Origin: Paenibacillus sp. FSL R5-0912
GTDB lineage: Bacteria > Bacillota > Bacilli > Paenibacillales > Paenibacillaceae
Assembly (NCBI RefSeq): GCF_000758605.1
Contig: NZ_CP009282.1
Coordinates: forward strand, 4,154,001 to 4,218,000
Direction: 5' to 3'
DNA length: 64,000 bases
Below, in pieces: positions 34,272 through 43,048 of the stretch (the first letter of the stretch is position 1; each line of letters starts with the position of its first letter). The notes beneath the pieces are model-generated. The model made no database searches. It saw nothing but the letters and a program-made list of their open reading frames with translations, and was not told the DNA's origin. Made by a program: the position numbers and the translations under genes.

Positions 34272-34362
34272 ACGATATTCACGATATTCACGATATTTAC
34301 ATTGAAAATCTTCATGATAAACTCGATGCGAAGAAGCCTGGATCAGCTTGCTTCGCATCGAG
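34272..34362 (-). terminator. Intercistronic hairpin and short tandem repeat after the binding-protein gene
   Basis: A 12-bp perfect stem CTCGATGCGAAG / CTTCGCATCGAG (34322-34362), extended inside by AAGC/GCTT, lies 42 nt past the binding-protein stop and is followed on the minus strand by TTTATC, a poor T tract. It suits partial termination or 3'-end protection. Next to it are three tandem copies of ACGATATTC/T (34272-34298). Confidence 0.65.
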
Positions 34363-34403
34363 AAGGACAGCTTTACGGTTGCCTATAGCGTATGGCTTAT
34401 TGC

Positions 34404-35777
34404 CTATTTGTTGGCTTCAAATGCAGCCTGGTGCTCTTTCGCCACTGCAGCGGAATCCATTTTCTGTACGAACAGGTTCTGAATGCTGCTGAGGTGAACT
34501 TGAGCTGTTGCAGGGTTCATCGTGTTATCGAACGCCAGGTCGCCGCCTTTAACTTGGTTGAACAGGCCGGCAATGTTAACAGCCAGATCAGAGTAACCGG
34601 CAGCTTTGAGGTCGCCGTCTACCTTTTGACCGATACCTACAGCATTTTTCAGTTCAAACTGTTTCTTAGGATATTCGGAAGCGAAGTAGTTCAGGAAGTC
34701 TTTGGTTTCTTGCAGGTGTTCGCTGTTTGCAGATACGGCAAATGCGCTGCCTGGTGCAAGCATGAATTCGTTAGGATCGCCCTTGCCGTTCACTGTAGGG
34801 AATTGGAAAGCTCCAACTTTACCGGCTACAGGGGATGCGTCAATTGCGCCTGTTTCCCAAGATCCGATCGACCACATGGCTGCTTTACCTGTTTTGAAGA
34901 TGTTACCGCCGGCATTGGCATCAATGGAGGTAGCTCCATCCGGGAATGCACCAGCTTGAACCAGTTGCTGGAATGCTTCTACAGCTTCTACGAATGCAGG
35001 ATCTTCGAAGGTTTTCTTGCCGTCAAGCACATCCTGCAGGAATCCAGGGCCGCCGTTGGTGCGGAGCAGGATGTTCATGAACAGGAACGAGCCGGTCCAG
35101 GAATCTTTTTCACCGATAGCCAGTGGGGTAATTCCCTTATCTTTCAGGATTTTGACATCCTGGAGCAATTCTTCAAAGGTTGTCGGAGGAGCAGCAATTC
35201 CTGCCTGTGCGAACAGGTCTTTGTTGTAGTACACGACTTCGATGTTGTTTCCGTCAGGCAGCGCATACACATTGTTGTCGAAGCTGTAGTAGTCGAGCAG
35301 GCCTTCCTGATAAGTGTCCTTCAGGCCGTTCTGTTCGAGCATATCATTCAGCGGTGCGAATAATCCTGCATCTACGAAAGGCTTCATTTGTGCAGCCGGG
35401 TTAACGATGGTGATGTCCGGCACTTCTTTGGAAGCAGCCTGTGTCTTGAGCTTCACCTTCTGCTGGTCTGTGTTTAGCGTATCCAGTTCAATTGTTACAT
35501 TCGGATGGTCTTTCTGATACTGCTCACTCAGCTCGTTGATCATTTTGTAAGCTGGTGTTGCAGGGTCAGGATAGATGTTCTGGAAGGTAATTGTTACTTT
35601 CTTATCGCTTGGTGCAGTTGTTGCTGCGGCATTTCCGCTATCTGTTGTGTTCGGTGCGGCGTTGTTCTTGGCGCCGTCGTTTGCGTTATTGTTCGAGTTG
35701 CCGCATGCTGCAAGGCTTAACGCCATAACTGCGGTGATAGCGATGGTAGCGGATTGCTTCATTTTTCTGTTGACCAT
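34404..35777 (-). CDS. Sugar ABC transporter solute-binding lipoprotein (CUT1)
   Basis: 457 residues with a lipoprotein signal: MVNRKMKQSATIAITAV then lipobox LAAC (Cys about 25), an Asn/Ala-rich linker, and an SBP family 1 fold (TFQNIYPDP, NNVYALPDGNNIEVVYYNKD, GKAAMWSIGSWE). AGGGGGC lies 8 nt before the ATG. First gene of an importer operon followed by two permeases and YesM/YesN regulators. Likely ligand is an oligosaccharide; which one is not visible. Confidence 0.94.
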   Translation of the reverse strand: MVNRKMKQSATIAITAVMALSLAACGNSNNNANDGAKNNAAPNTTDSGNAAATTAPSDKKVTITFQNIYPDPATPAYKMINELSEQYQKDHPNVTIELDTLNTDQQKVKLKTQAASKEVPDITIVNPAAQMKPFVDAGLFAPLNDMLEQNGLKDTYQEGLLDYYSFDNNVYALPDGNNIEVVYYNKDLFAQAGIAAPPTTFEELLQDVKILKDKGITPLAIGEKDSWTGSFLFMNILLRTNGGPGFLQDVLDGKKTFEDPAFVEAVEAFQQLVQAGAFPDGATSIDANAGGNIFKTGKAAMWSIGSWETGAIDASPVAGKVGAFQFPTVNGKGDPNEFMLAPGSAFAVSANSEHLQETKDFLNYFASEYPKKQFELKNAVGIGQKVDGDLKAAGYSDLAVNIAGLFNQVKGGDLAFDNTMNPATAQVHLSSIQNLFVQKMDSAAVAKEHQAAFEANK

Positions 35778-35807
35778 TAATTGATGCCCCCTGTGTTCGT
35801 GATATGT

Positions 35808-35835
35808 TTATTATCAACCGGTGAAGCGTTTCCAA
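35808..35835 (-). promoter_or_regulatory. Candidate promoter with overlapping cre-like site
   Basis: Minus-strand TTGGAA (35835-35830), 16-bp spacer, TAATAA (35813-35808), 31 bp before the binding-protein start. TGGAAACGCTTCA over the -35 resembles a CcpA cre box with one base missing, fitting carbon catabolite repression of a sugar importer. Confidence 0.4.
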
Positions 35836-35948
35836 CAAGGTAGGAACTACAGAATAAAGGTTTGTTTTTTCTAGGTATGCCCCACTTAAGCACCCTAATC
35901 GTCTAACCTTTTCTCTAACATCTGCTCATCGTCGGAATTGGCGAATGA

Positions 35949-36127
35949 TCCGCGTATTCATTCCAAATTAAGTTCGAGCTTGTCGGCCTTGCTCATGGAG
36001 CCAGCGTCCATCATGAAATGCAATGGCTGGTGAAGGCCGGGTTCACACAGAGTCGATATCCCCGTCAAACATTTAAGATATTGACCGCCCTCGACATGCT
36101 AAGCGAATGATGAGGGCGGTTATTTCC
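35949..36127 (+). other. Possible gene remnant ending in a terminator
   Basis: A 53-codon frame without a start (FELVGLAHGASVHHEMQW...DMLSE, TGA at 36108-36110) runs into a strong plus-strand terminator: ACCGCCCTC / GAGGGCGGT (36084-36120) followed by TTATTT. The stop codon sits in the loop. It looks like the 3' end of a lost gene that kept its terminator. I do not recognise the peptide. The rest of the 35778-36276 spacer shows only the promoter at 35808. Confidence 0.35.
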
Positions 36128-36276
36128 CGTCCGAATACCCGGTCTCCATGTTTTCTTGAGTTCAGCAATGCTACATTATTAGTGCTTTTGGAATATTAAG
36201 GGTTATAATCGTGGCAAGTTTTAGTATAATGGGTTACAAGCGGGAGACAATTCATATTTTCTTAGGAGGTGGTTGT

Positions 36277-36381
36277 ATGAGTGAAAGCGATATTAGTGAT
36301 ATTACCCCGATTATAAAATCAAAAATTAAAGGGAGATGCTTTTATGAGTTACAACCCCGAAATTCCAAGAAGCCGATATGA
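36277..36381 (+). CDS. Short leader frame overlapping the methyltransferase start
   Basis: 34 codons (MSESDISDITPIIKSKIKGR...) from an ATG with a near-ideal AGGAGG 6-7 nt upstream, ending at TGA inside the methyltransferase gene in another frame (38-nt overlap). Its ribosome site is better than the methyltransferase's own (AAAGGGAG). It could be a regulatory leader or translational coupler. It has no recognised motif. Confidence 0.5.
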   Translation: MSESDISDITPIIKSKIKGRCFYELQPRNSKKPI

Positions 36382-37180
36382 TAACTATGGTGACCGTGAA
36401 TGGACACGACTTGAAAAAGATGGGCATGGCGAACTTTTATATCAGGTGCATCTTGATATTTTGAAGCGTCACATTAAACTAACCAATAAGGTTTTAGAAA
36501 TTGGTGCGGGTTCAGGAAGATATACAAAGGATATTGTTCAAATGTGTGCTGAATTGACTGTTACAGATATATCTAGTCATCAAATGGAGTTCAATAAGTC
36601 CAAAATGCTCGAGCTATCACTGATTGACAGAATAAAGGCATACCATGTACTAGATGTTCTGGATATGAGTGTTTTTGAAGATTCTTCTTTCGATTGCGTT
36701 GTCTGTATAGGTGGTGTAATCAATTATCTTTTGGACAAAGAGAAAGATGGAATACAAGAAATTCTAAGAGTATTAAAACCGGATGGTGTACTGATCGTTG
36801 GGTCCATGAGTTTCATTGGAGCTTCGCTTTATTATCTTGAAGGTATCAGGTATGAAAAAGACCAATTCGGGCTTGAAGCTACAAGATGGATTTTTGATAC
36901 AGGTATTCAAGACGAAGAACATTATCCCGTTGAAAGCAAGCATTACATCCATATGATGAGGAGCACCGAAATGGATGCTTTATTTGCTCAGTTTCCTGTA
37001 AGAATTCAAGAGAGAAGCTCCGCTGGTTTATTTACGCAAGCAGGAGATTCTGCTTTAGAAAAGGCTCGCAACGACAAAGATTTTTGGAAGCTAATTGTCG
37101 AACAAGAACTTGCGTTTACCAAATTACCGGGCACTCTTGATTGTGGAATGAATCTCATCTATGTGGTGCAAAAGTTATAA
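36344..37180 (+). CDS. Class I SAM-dependent methyltransferase
   Basis: 278 residues with motif I VLEIGAGSGRYTKDI (about 49-63), motif II region LTVTDISSHQMEF, and FDCVVCIGGVINYLLD. The N-terminus carries YDNYGDREWTRLEKDGHGEL, seen in small-molecule methyltransferases of the Methyltransf_11/25 type. Codons are clearly more AT-rich than those of neighbours, suggesting transfer. AAAGGGAG precedes the ATG. It ends at a perfect terminator. Substrate unknown. Confidence 0.88.
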   Translation: MSYNPEIPRSRYDNYGDREWTRLEKDGHGELLYQVHLDILKRHIKLTNKVLEIGAGSGRYTKDIVQMCAELTVTDISSHQMEFNKSKMLELSLIDRIKAYHVLDVLDMSVFEDSSFDCVVCIGGVINYLLDKEKDGIQEILRVLKPDGVLIVGSMSFIGASLYYLEGIRYEKDQFGLEATRWIFDTGIQDEEHYPVESKHYIHMMRSTEMDALFAQFPVRIQERSSAGLFTQAGDSALEKARNDKDFWKLIVEQELAFTKLPGTLDCGMNLIYVVQKL

Positions 37181-37203
37181 ATTTCGCCACTAATTGTTCA
37201 ACA

Positions 37204-37242
37204 GAAGCAGCCGATCACGTTAGGATCGGCTGCTTCTTGTTG
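37204..37242 (+). terminator. Terminator
   Basis: Perfect 13-bp stem GAAGCAGCCGATC / GATCGGCTGCTTC, 7-nt loop, then TTGTTG; likely also works for the opposing helicase operon. Confidence 0.85.
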
Positions 37243-37329
37243 TATAAATGAGTTACCAATCAGCCCCCCCTTTGCTTTGGGCTACAAGAAAACCAGTTTA
37301 CCTCCGCTATTTGATTATTACTATATCAA

Positions 37330-39531
37330 TTATGCTGGCGGCTGCTTCCACTGTTTAATCACGCTAAGCAATCCCGGAACATCCAGCCCGTCGAGCGAAA
37401 AAGCTTTGCGCAGCAAATCATGCGGGATGAATTCATCGTATTTGCCGAGGTAAGGTGCCTCATCCGGTCCGAGCAGGGAAATAGCATCCGTAGCTGCGGC
37501 GGTTTCGGCAATAATCTCTTCCTCCAGCGTCTCTGCATCCGCCTTGCCGGCGACAACCATATAATAAGGTTCCATCGGTACGACGGACCGCAGACCAAGC
37601 GGTCCCTTCAGATTGTTCTTCAGCAGGCGCTCCAGCGTACGGAACTGCCGGCTGCCCGCCCATGGGAGGATGAACATGGAGTCGCCTCCGGCAGGCAGGA
37701 CAGAACGCGTCAGCAATCCGCTCTCTTTGGCCAGCCTTCGGGCCCGCTCCAATCTGGCGGCCGCGCTTGGCGCAAGATACGGATACAAGGCTGTCGATCC
37801 CAGCACTTCGCGGATCTTCGTCATAATCCGGGTGTGGACATCTCCTCCGGCTCCAAGCCATAAGGTGTCTACCTTGCCCCGCGATCCTTTGACATAGACC
37901 GCCTTGTGGCGGTTATCTACCTCTTCCACCTTCCACAGCTTGCCGGCCAGGGTGAAGCAGTAGCCCGGAGGTGGCACTGTAGTAATTGAACCGATTTCCT
38001 CGGTGCCATTATAGACGACATGCTCTTCATCGTCTTTGAATACCGCATAGAAACGGAAGTTGTTGACGATCTTCTCCCCCGCCATGCCGATCAGCAGACT
38101 CCCCTCATCCATCTTCTCAATGTGGCCCATGCCCTGCATGTATTCCATGAAGGCGTCATAATCAGCGGGATCAATACTGCGGAAGGACGGGAGGCTCAGC
38201 ACCGCCTCTTTCAGATCCTCCGGCTCCGCCTCCCCCATGCTCTTCAGGATGCTCATCGTCTGATGATAGAGCAGCCCGACCGGCAGCTGGCGCACGACCA
38301 GCGGCTCGACCCATTTCTCGCGCACGTACAGCTCGATAACGGCAATGGCCCGCAGCAGCGTCCACGGCATCCGCGCAGGCAGCTGCGCTTCCTCGTCCTC
38401 CTCCTCGGGCGTGACGAAGATCATCTCGGAGGCGGCGTCCCCGCGCCTGCCCGAGCGGCCCAGCCGCTGCACGAAGCTCGCGCAGCTGTAAGGCGCGCCG
38501 AGCTGCAGCACCCGCTCCAGCTCGCCCAGGTCAATCCCCAGCTCCAGCGTCAGCGTCGCTGCAGCCACAGCCGGCCCCGCACCCTGGCGGAGCGCGGCCT
38601 CCGTCTCCTCGCGCAGCATCGCGGAGATGCTTCCATGATGCACATGGAAGACATCCCGCTCGCCGCGCTTAGCGGCAATGCGCCGCATCTCCAGAATCGC
38701 CTCCTCGGCGTCCGTGCGGCTGTTCGTGAAGATCAAGGCCTTCTTCACATGCGTATGGTCGTAGATGAAGCCGTAATAAGCCTGTCGCGCCCGCTCCAGG
38801 TGTTCGGCTTCTTCCTCATTCCGCGCATCCGGGAAAGAAAAGTGCTCGACGCTCAGGCGCAGCCTGCGCCCGCCCTGCGGTGCACTGACCTCCACGCTCT
38901 CCCGCGTGCCCGCCGCCAGCCACTCCGTGACGGAGGCGTAGTCGCTCAGCGTTGCGGACAGACCCACCCGCCGCGGATGACAGCCAGCCATCCGCGAGAT
39001 CCGGGCCAGCTGGCTCAACACCTGAATGCCGCGGTCTGCCCCCATGAAGGCATGCACTTCATCGATTACGATGAAGCGCAGATCATGGAATAGCGCCGGG
39101 ATGGCATTCGGACGGTTCATCAGCAGACCCTCCAGCGATTCCGGTGTAATCTGCAGCACCCCGGAAGGGTTCTGCATCAGCTTCGTCTTATCCGCCTGCG
39201 GCACATCGCCATGCCAGTGCCAGACCGGAATATTCCCTTCGCGCAGCAGATCATTTAACCGTGTGAACTGATCGTTGATCAGCGCCTTCAGCGGAGCGAT
39301 ATACAGAATACCTACCGATGCGGACGGACACTCATACAGCTCCGTAAGCGCGGGGAAAAAAGCCGCCTCTGTCTTGCCCGAAGCGGTCCCGGAAGCGATA
39401 AGCAGATGATGCGGTGTGTCAAACAGCACCCGGCACGCATCTACCTGGGCCTCACGCAGCGTATCCCAGCGGTTCTTGTAGATGAATTCTTTAATGAACG
39501 GAGCGAGCCGGTAGAACGGGTTATCACTCAT
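37330..39531 (-). CDS. Lhr-like superfamily II DEAD/DEAH helicase (SngC/BrxHI-like)
   Basis: 733 residues. Motif I ASGTASGKTEAAFFP (about 45-59), motif II IDEVH, motif III SATLSD, motif IV-like IFTNSRTDAEE, motif VI LGRSGRRG, then a ~300-residue C-terminal region as in Lhr-type helicases. It should unwind or translocate on nucleic acid using ATP. ATG overlaps the end of the ATPase gene (ATGA). Third gene of a TerB protein, DUF2791 ATPase, helicase operon; BREX systems also carry such a helicase (BrxHI) beside BrxD, but no BREX core genes are present here. Confidence 0.9.
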   Translation of the reverse strand: MSDNPFYRLAPFIKEFIYKNRWDTLREAQVDACRVLFDTPHHLLIASGTASGKTEAAFFPALTELYECPSASVGILYIAPLKALINDQFTRLNDLLREGNIPVWHWHGDVPQADKTKLMQNPSGVLQITPESLEGLLMNRPNAIPALFHDLRFIVIDEVHAFMGADRGIQVLSQLARISRMAGCHPRRVGLSATLSDYASVTEWLAAGTRESVEVSAPQGGRRLRLSVEHFSFPDARNEEEAEHLERARQAYYGFIYDHTHVKKALIFTNSRTDAEEAILEMRRIAAKRGERDVFHVHHGSISAMLREETEAALRQGAGPAVAAATLTLELGIDLGELERVLQLGAPYSCASFVQRLGRSGRRGDAASEMIFVTPEEEDEEAQLPARMPWTLLRAIAVIELYVREKWVEPLVVRQLPVGLLYHQTMSILKSMGEAEPEDLKEAVLSLPSFRSIDPADYDAFMEYMQGMGHIEKMDEGSLLIGMAGEKIVNNFRFYAVFKDDEEHVVYNGTEEIGSITTVPPPGYCFTLAGKLWKVEEVDNRHKAVYVKGSRGKVDTLWLGAGGDVHTRIMTKIREVLGSTALYPYLAPSAAARLERARRLAKESGLLTRSVLPAGGDSMFILPWAGSRQFRTLERLLKNNLKGPLGLRSVVPMEPYYMVVAGKADAETLEEEIIAETAAATDAISLLGPDEAPYLGKYDEFIPHDLLRKAFSLDGLDVPGLLSVIKQWKQPPA

Positions 39532-40847
39532 AGGTCAAACTCCGCCAGGAATCCGTCGAGTTCATTCTGCCCGGTCTCGGCAGGCCGCGGAGTCCGCTCC
39601 CCGACCAGCTTCTCGAACGACATTTCCGGATGCTGGTTCAGCGTATGCAGCAGATCCATGAAGTCTCGCACGACCTCACGCGCGGTAAGCAGCTCATCTG
39701 CACCCAGCCGGTTCACAGCCTCTTCCATGAAATGCACCAGCTGCTCCTGCGTCAGTCTGGCTTCATACCCGTAGTGCAGCGCGTGAATGTCCCGCAGCTT
39801 CTGCAGCAGAATCAGAATCTCCTCATGGGAGAGCATGTCCAGGGCAATGATCGGACCGGTGAAGTTGTTCAGTCCGGCACCCGCATACCGCCCGGCTACC
39901 AGCCTGGAACGGAGTGCCTCATAGCTGAATAAGCCGCGCCGGTGGTCTTCTACGAACTGCGGTGTGCCGCCAACGAAGATCCCAAGCCGTTCTGCCTTGC
40001 CCTGCATCGTATCGTTGAACATAGTCAGCAGCTTCTCATAATTGCTCTGGCGGGAAATGCTGTTGGTTATCTTGTAGAGGTTGACTCCCTCATCTATAAA
40101 CAGCAGTAACCCCTTATAGCCGATGGCCCCGGTGAATTCCGCCCATAGCTTCATATAATCATACCAGTTGTCGTCATCGATAATCACGCCCACGCCCAGC
40201 GCCTTGCGCGCTTCTGTGCGGGTTGCGAACTCGCCGCGGAGCCAGCGCAGCGAATCCTGCTTCAGTGCGTCATCGGCCAGCTTATGCCCGTTCCAGTAAG
40301 AGGCCAGCACCTTCGCGAAGTCGAAGCCATGCACAAGCCCGCGCATCTCGGAGGCAACCGCATAGATCCGCCGCTCCACTTCTTCACCAAGCTCCAGCGC
40401 ATCCGGCCCGTATCCCTTCTCCTGCATGACGGACTGCTGCAGAGACATAATCCACTTCTGCAGCATAATCTCCAGTGCCCCGCCATCGGGGCGCGTCCGG
40501 GTCGACAGATGGCTCATCAGCTCGCGGTAGGTGGCAAGCCCCTGCCCCTTCGTACCCACGAGACGCCGCTCCGGCGACAAGTCCGCATCCGCGACCACGA
40601 AGTCCCGGTCCATCGCGTAATTGCGGATAATCTGCAGCAGGAAGCTTTTGCCGCTGCCGAATTTGCCCGTAATCAGCTTGAAGGCGGCTCCGCCCTCGGC
40701 TATATTATCCATATCGCGGAGGATGGCTTCAACCTCCGGCAGGCGGCCGACGGCAATATATTCAAGACCGATACGCGGCACAACTCCCGCTGTCAGTGAG
40801 TTGACGAGCGCGGTGGTCATCCGCTTTGGTATTTTGAGTGGGTTCAT
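39528..40847 (-). CDS. DUF2791 P-loop ATPase (SngB/BrxD-like)
   Basis: 439 residues starting MNPLKIPKRMTTALVNSL. Walker A is ITGKFGSGKSFLLQ (about 58-71); Walker B is likely LLLFIDEGVNLYK (about 250), followed by an ARC/STAND-like arrangement with FVGGTPQFVED. This is the DUF2791 family known as BrxD in BREX loci. GAGGTGA, overlapping the TGA of the upstream gene, lies 8 nt before the ATG, so it is coupled. It probably cooperates with the downstream helicase on DNA. Confidence 0.9.
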   Translation of the reverse strand: MNPLKIPKRMTTALVNSLTAGVVPRIGLEYIAVGRLPEVEAILRDMDNIAEGGAAFKLITGKFGSGKSFLLQIIRNYAMDRDFVVADADLSPERRLVGTKGQGLATYRELMSHLSTRTRPDGGALEIMLQKWIMSLQQSVMQEKGYGPDALELGEEVERRIYAVASEMRGLVHGFDFAKVLASYWNGHKLADDALKQDSLRWLRGEFATRTEARKALGVGVIIDDDNWYDYMKLWAEFTGAIGYKGLLLFIDEGVNLYKITNSISRQSNYEKLLTMFNDTMQGKAERLGIFVGGTPQFVEDHRRGLFSYEALRSRLVAGRYAGAGLNNFTGPIIALDMLSHEEILILLQKLRDIHALHYGYEARLTQEQLVHFMEEAVNRLGADELLTAREVVRDFMDLLHTLNQHPEMSFEKLVGERTPRPAETGQNELDGFLAEFDL

Positions 40848-40855
40848 TCCTGATT

Positions 40856-42505
40856 TCACCTCTTTATATAGTGCAGCATGGATATACATTCTTCGGTCAG
40901 CTCTTCACCGTCGATGACGAGATCCCCTAGACTATCCATAGCAAGTTCATTAATCTCATCGAACAGCAGCTCTGCCATGGTTCCGCCGCCCGCTGCCAGC
41001 CGTTTCACCTTCGCCAGGCCTTCATCCTCCGCCAGCGCAAGCAACGTTTCCCGCTGCAGCAGACTCAGTTCAGAAGCGAAGGACGTCCAGCTGTCCGCTT
41101 CGCCATCAATATTTGGCAGCGGAGAATCTGCTTGTCCTTGCACAGCAGGTTCTTCAACAATAATGTCCAGCTTCTCTTCGTCACTTACTCTAACCGCTGT
41201 CTCTCCTTCACCCGCTGTCTCCTCTGACCTGGAACCAGCCGCAACTGCGACACTTCCCGGTTCAGCTTCGTCCAATGTCTCAATGCCCCAATCCGTTCCA
41301 TCATCCTTCTCCAGCGCTTCCTCCACCGTGAGCAGCGAACGCACCACCTCGGAGTCATTCTTCAGCTGTTCCAGCTTCCGCTGATCAATCACAACTGCCG
41401 GACCCTTCTCCTCCTGCTCCGCCTTGCGGAATTCACGCTGCAGGAACTTGGTCACCAAGTCCTCCATGTCAGCATCAACTTTGACATCCTTGAGCCGTCC
41501 GCGATAACCCATAAGCGCCCGCAGCTTGTTCTCGGTCAGCCGGAATAAGCGTGTAATCAGGCTGCGCAGCGGAGGCGATTTGCTGATTCGTACGACAGGT
41601 ACAAGAACAGAGTAGCCATAGAGTGAGATATCATATACTGCGCTGCGGAACAAATACCGCTCACGGACAACAGGAGGACCGGGCGGGAACATCGTGATCA
41701 GATTCGAGCCGTGTTTCCGCGCGACATACGTATCAATTAGAGCCACTACTTGGGGGATGTACTTTTCTGCAGCAGCTTTTCCTTCACCAGTATAGAATTT
41801 CGATTTGCTGATATCATAATCCGACATCACACTCAGTACCTCGATGCTAAGCTGCTCCGGGGCAGCAGACAGGCAGCGGACAAGCTCAAGCTCGGCCAAG
41901 TCACCGGCAAGCCCGCGTGTACGGATGACAATCTCCGAGAGCGCAATATCCAGCTTATGAACGAATGAGAAATCCGCAATCCATCCGCCAAGGTATTGAT
42001 CCAGACGTTTATACTTGTCACGGTAGGCTTCCCAGAGCAAGCCGAGCTGACGGCAGCCATCCCTAGGCTCATCCCAGCCCACGCCGTTAATCAGCTCATA
42101 TATATGCAGAAAAATATAGGAGAGGTCGGTCTTCGGGTATCTCCCTTGCCGGACCTCATCCCGCCAGAAGAAATACCAATGGCTCTGCGCACCTGTCATA
42201 TGGCCGTAAGTCGGCCAATAACTCTTGAACGGGACAAATAAAGCCGCAGGCTCCTTATGATCCGCAAGCTCCCGGGCCCGCTGGACAAACTGGCTCTCCG
42301 TAGTGGTTACCGGCTCCTGCGTCTCTTCCATATCCCATAACTGGAGCTGTACTGTATTATATTGAGACGTTTTTTTCTTGCCCGGACCTTCCGGAGGCTT
42401 CGGTATAACCGCTTCTGCAGAGCTGCGCGGCGGAACTTCCATATTCTGCTCCGTGCTCTCCCAGACCAGCTCCGTGAAATGCAGGCCCTGCCTGTCTTTA
42501 GCCAT
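40856..42505 (-). CDS. TerB-N/TerB-C domain protein (SngA-like)
   Basis: 549 residues. An N-terminal TerB-N block (about 80-190: FVPFKSYWPTYGHMTGAQS, then WYFFWRDEVRQGRYPKTDLS) is followed by a mixed domain, a long acidic low-complexity linker (about 385-475) and a C-terminal TerB-C block (LLFDEINELAMDSLGDLVID). TerB modules are metal/stress-linked helical domains. GGAG lies 9 nt before the chosen ATG (MAKDRQG); an ATG five codons earlier has no site. First gene of the three-gene operon; likely the sensor or adaptor for the ATPase-helicase pair. Confidence 0.85.
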   Translation of the reverse strand: MAKDRQGLHFTELVWESTEQNMEVPPRSSAEAVIPKPPEGPGKKKTSQYNTVQLQLWDMEETQEPVTTTESQFVQRARELADHKEPAALFVPFKSYWPTYGHMTGAQSHWYFFWRDEVRQGRYPKTDLSYIFLHIYELINGVGWDEPRDGCRQLGLLWEAYRDKYKRLDQYLGGWIADFSFVHKLDIALSEIVIRTRGLAGDLAELELVRCLSAAPEQLSIEVLSVMSDYDISKSKFYTGEGKAAAEKYIPQVVALIDTYVARKHGSNLITMFPPGPPVVRERYLFRSAVYDISLYGYSVLVPVVRISKSPPLRSLITRLFRLTENKLRALMGYRGRLKDVKVDADMEDLVTKFLQREFRKAEQEEKGPAVVIDQRKLEQLKNDSEVVRSLLTVEEALEKDDGTDWGIETLDEAEPGSVAVAAGSRSEETAGEGETAVRVSDEEKLDIIVEEPAVQGQADSPLPNIDGEADSWTSFASELSLLQRETLLALAEDEGLAKVKRLAAGGGTMAELLFDEINELAMDSLGDLVIDGEELTEECISMLHYIKR

Positions 42506-42596
42506 ACTTACCCGCTCCATTTGTGTGCCATAATAATTTTTACCAGTATACCATATGACTTATGACGGTGATGCAGCGCACTCCGTCAAATGGCAA

Positions 42597-42776
42597 GCCG
42601 GACTGAAAAACCGCTATTTGAACAAATTAAGCAAATTTGACGATGAAGCGGACTCAGAATCCCTTAAATGAACGGCCACCCCCCATTTAAGGATCGAATG
42701 AACAATATAAGCGCTTCTCAGTCCGCTTGGGCAGTTTTACGTGGTTTTTTGATGAAATAAGCGCTTCTCAGTCCGC
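42597..42776. repeat. Clustered intergenic repeat units
   Basis: Two perfect direct copies of ATAAGCGCTTCTCAGTCCGC lie at 42707-42726 and 42757-42776, exactly 50 bp apart. Two inverted, diverged units precede them: GCGGACTCAGAATCCCTTAA at 42648-42667 (16 of 20 match) and CCGGACTGAAAAACCGCTAT at 42598-42617. A small CCTTAAATG...CATTTAAGG inverted repeat lies between. This is most of the 676-bp spacer 42506-43181; no gene is seen there. Confidence 0.65.
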
Positions 42777-43048
42777 ATGCGAGGTAAAGATTTATAACTC
42801 CCTGAATTTCCCAAGCATTAGTCAGAAACTGCTTCTCTGCGTTCTAAGGGATGGTAACCGCCGTTTCGGCAGGCGTAAACATATCCATGCTGGCGTATAT
42901 TTCAAAAAAGACCTTGAGAGACTGGCTGCTCAAGATCCTAGATTAGAGTGTCTGTCACCGCACTGCCGGACAATGAGAACGTTCGTTTGTGTCTTCCTTA
43001 AGAATATACTATATTCACCCTATGGGCTGCAATAGCGGAGGCTTCCCT

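Noticed and set aside
34272..34298. Short CRISPR-like tandem repeat
   Set aside because: Three contiguous 9-bp units without spacers; a simple tandem repeat.
34392..35363. 323-codon plus-strand frame opposite the solute-binding protein
   Set aside because: The minus strand encodes a complete lipoprotein with lipobox and SBP motifs.
38020..39093. 357-codon plus-strand frame opposite the helicase
   Set aside because: Arg/Gln/His-rich mirror of a helicase coding region, with no site or motif.
37330..42505. A BREX locus
   Set aside because: Only BrxD- and BrxHI-like proteins are present; no PglX, PglZ, BrxC or BrxL counterpart is encoded nearby.
42727..43035. 103-codon plus-strand frame before the orphan terminator
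   Set aside because: Its ATG overlaps the intergenic repeat, there is no ribosome site and the peptide is not recognisable.
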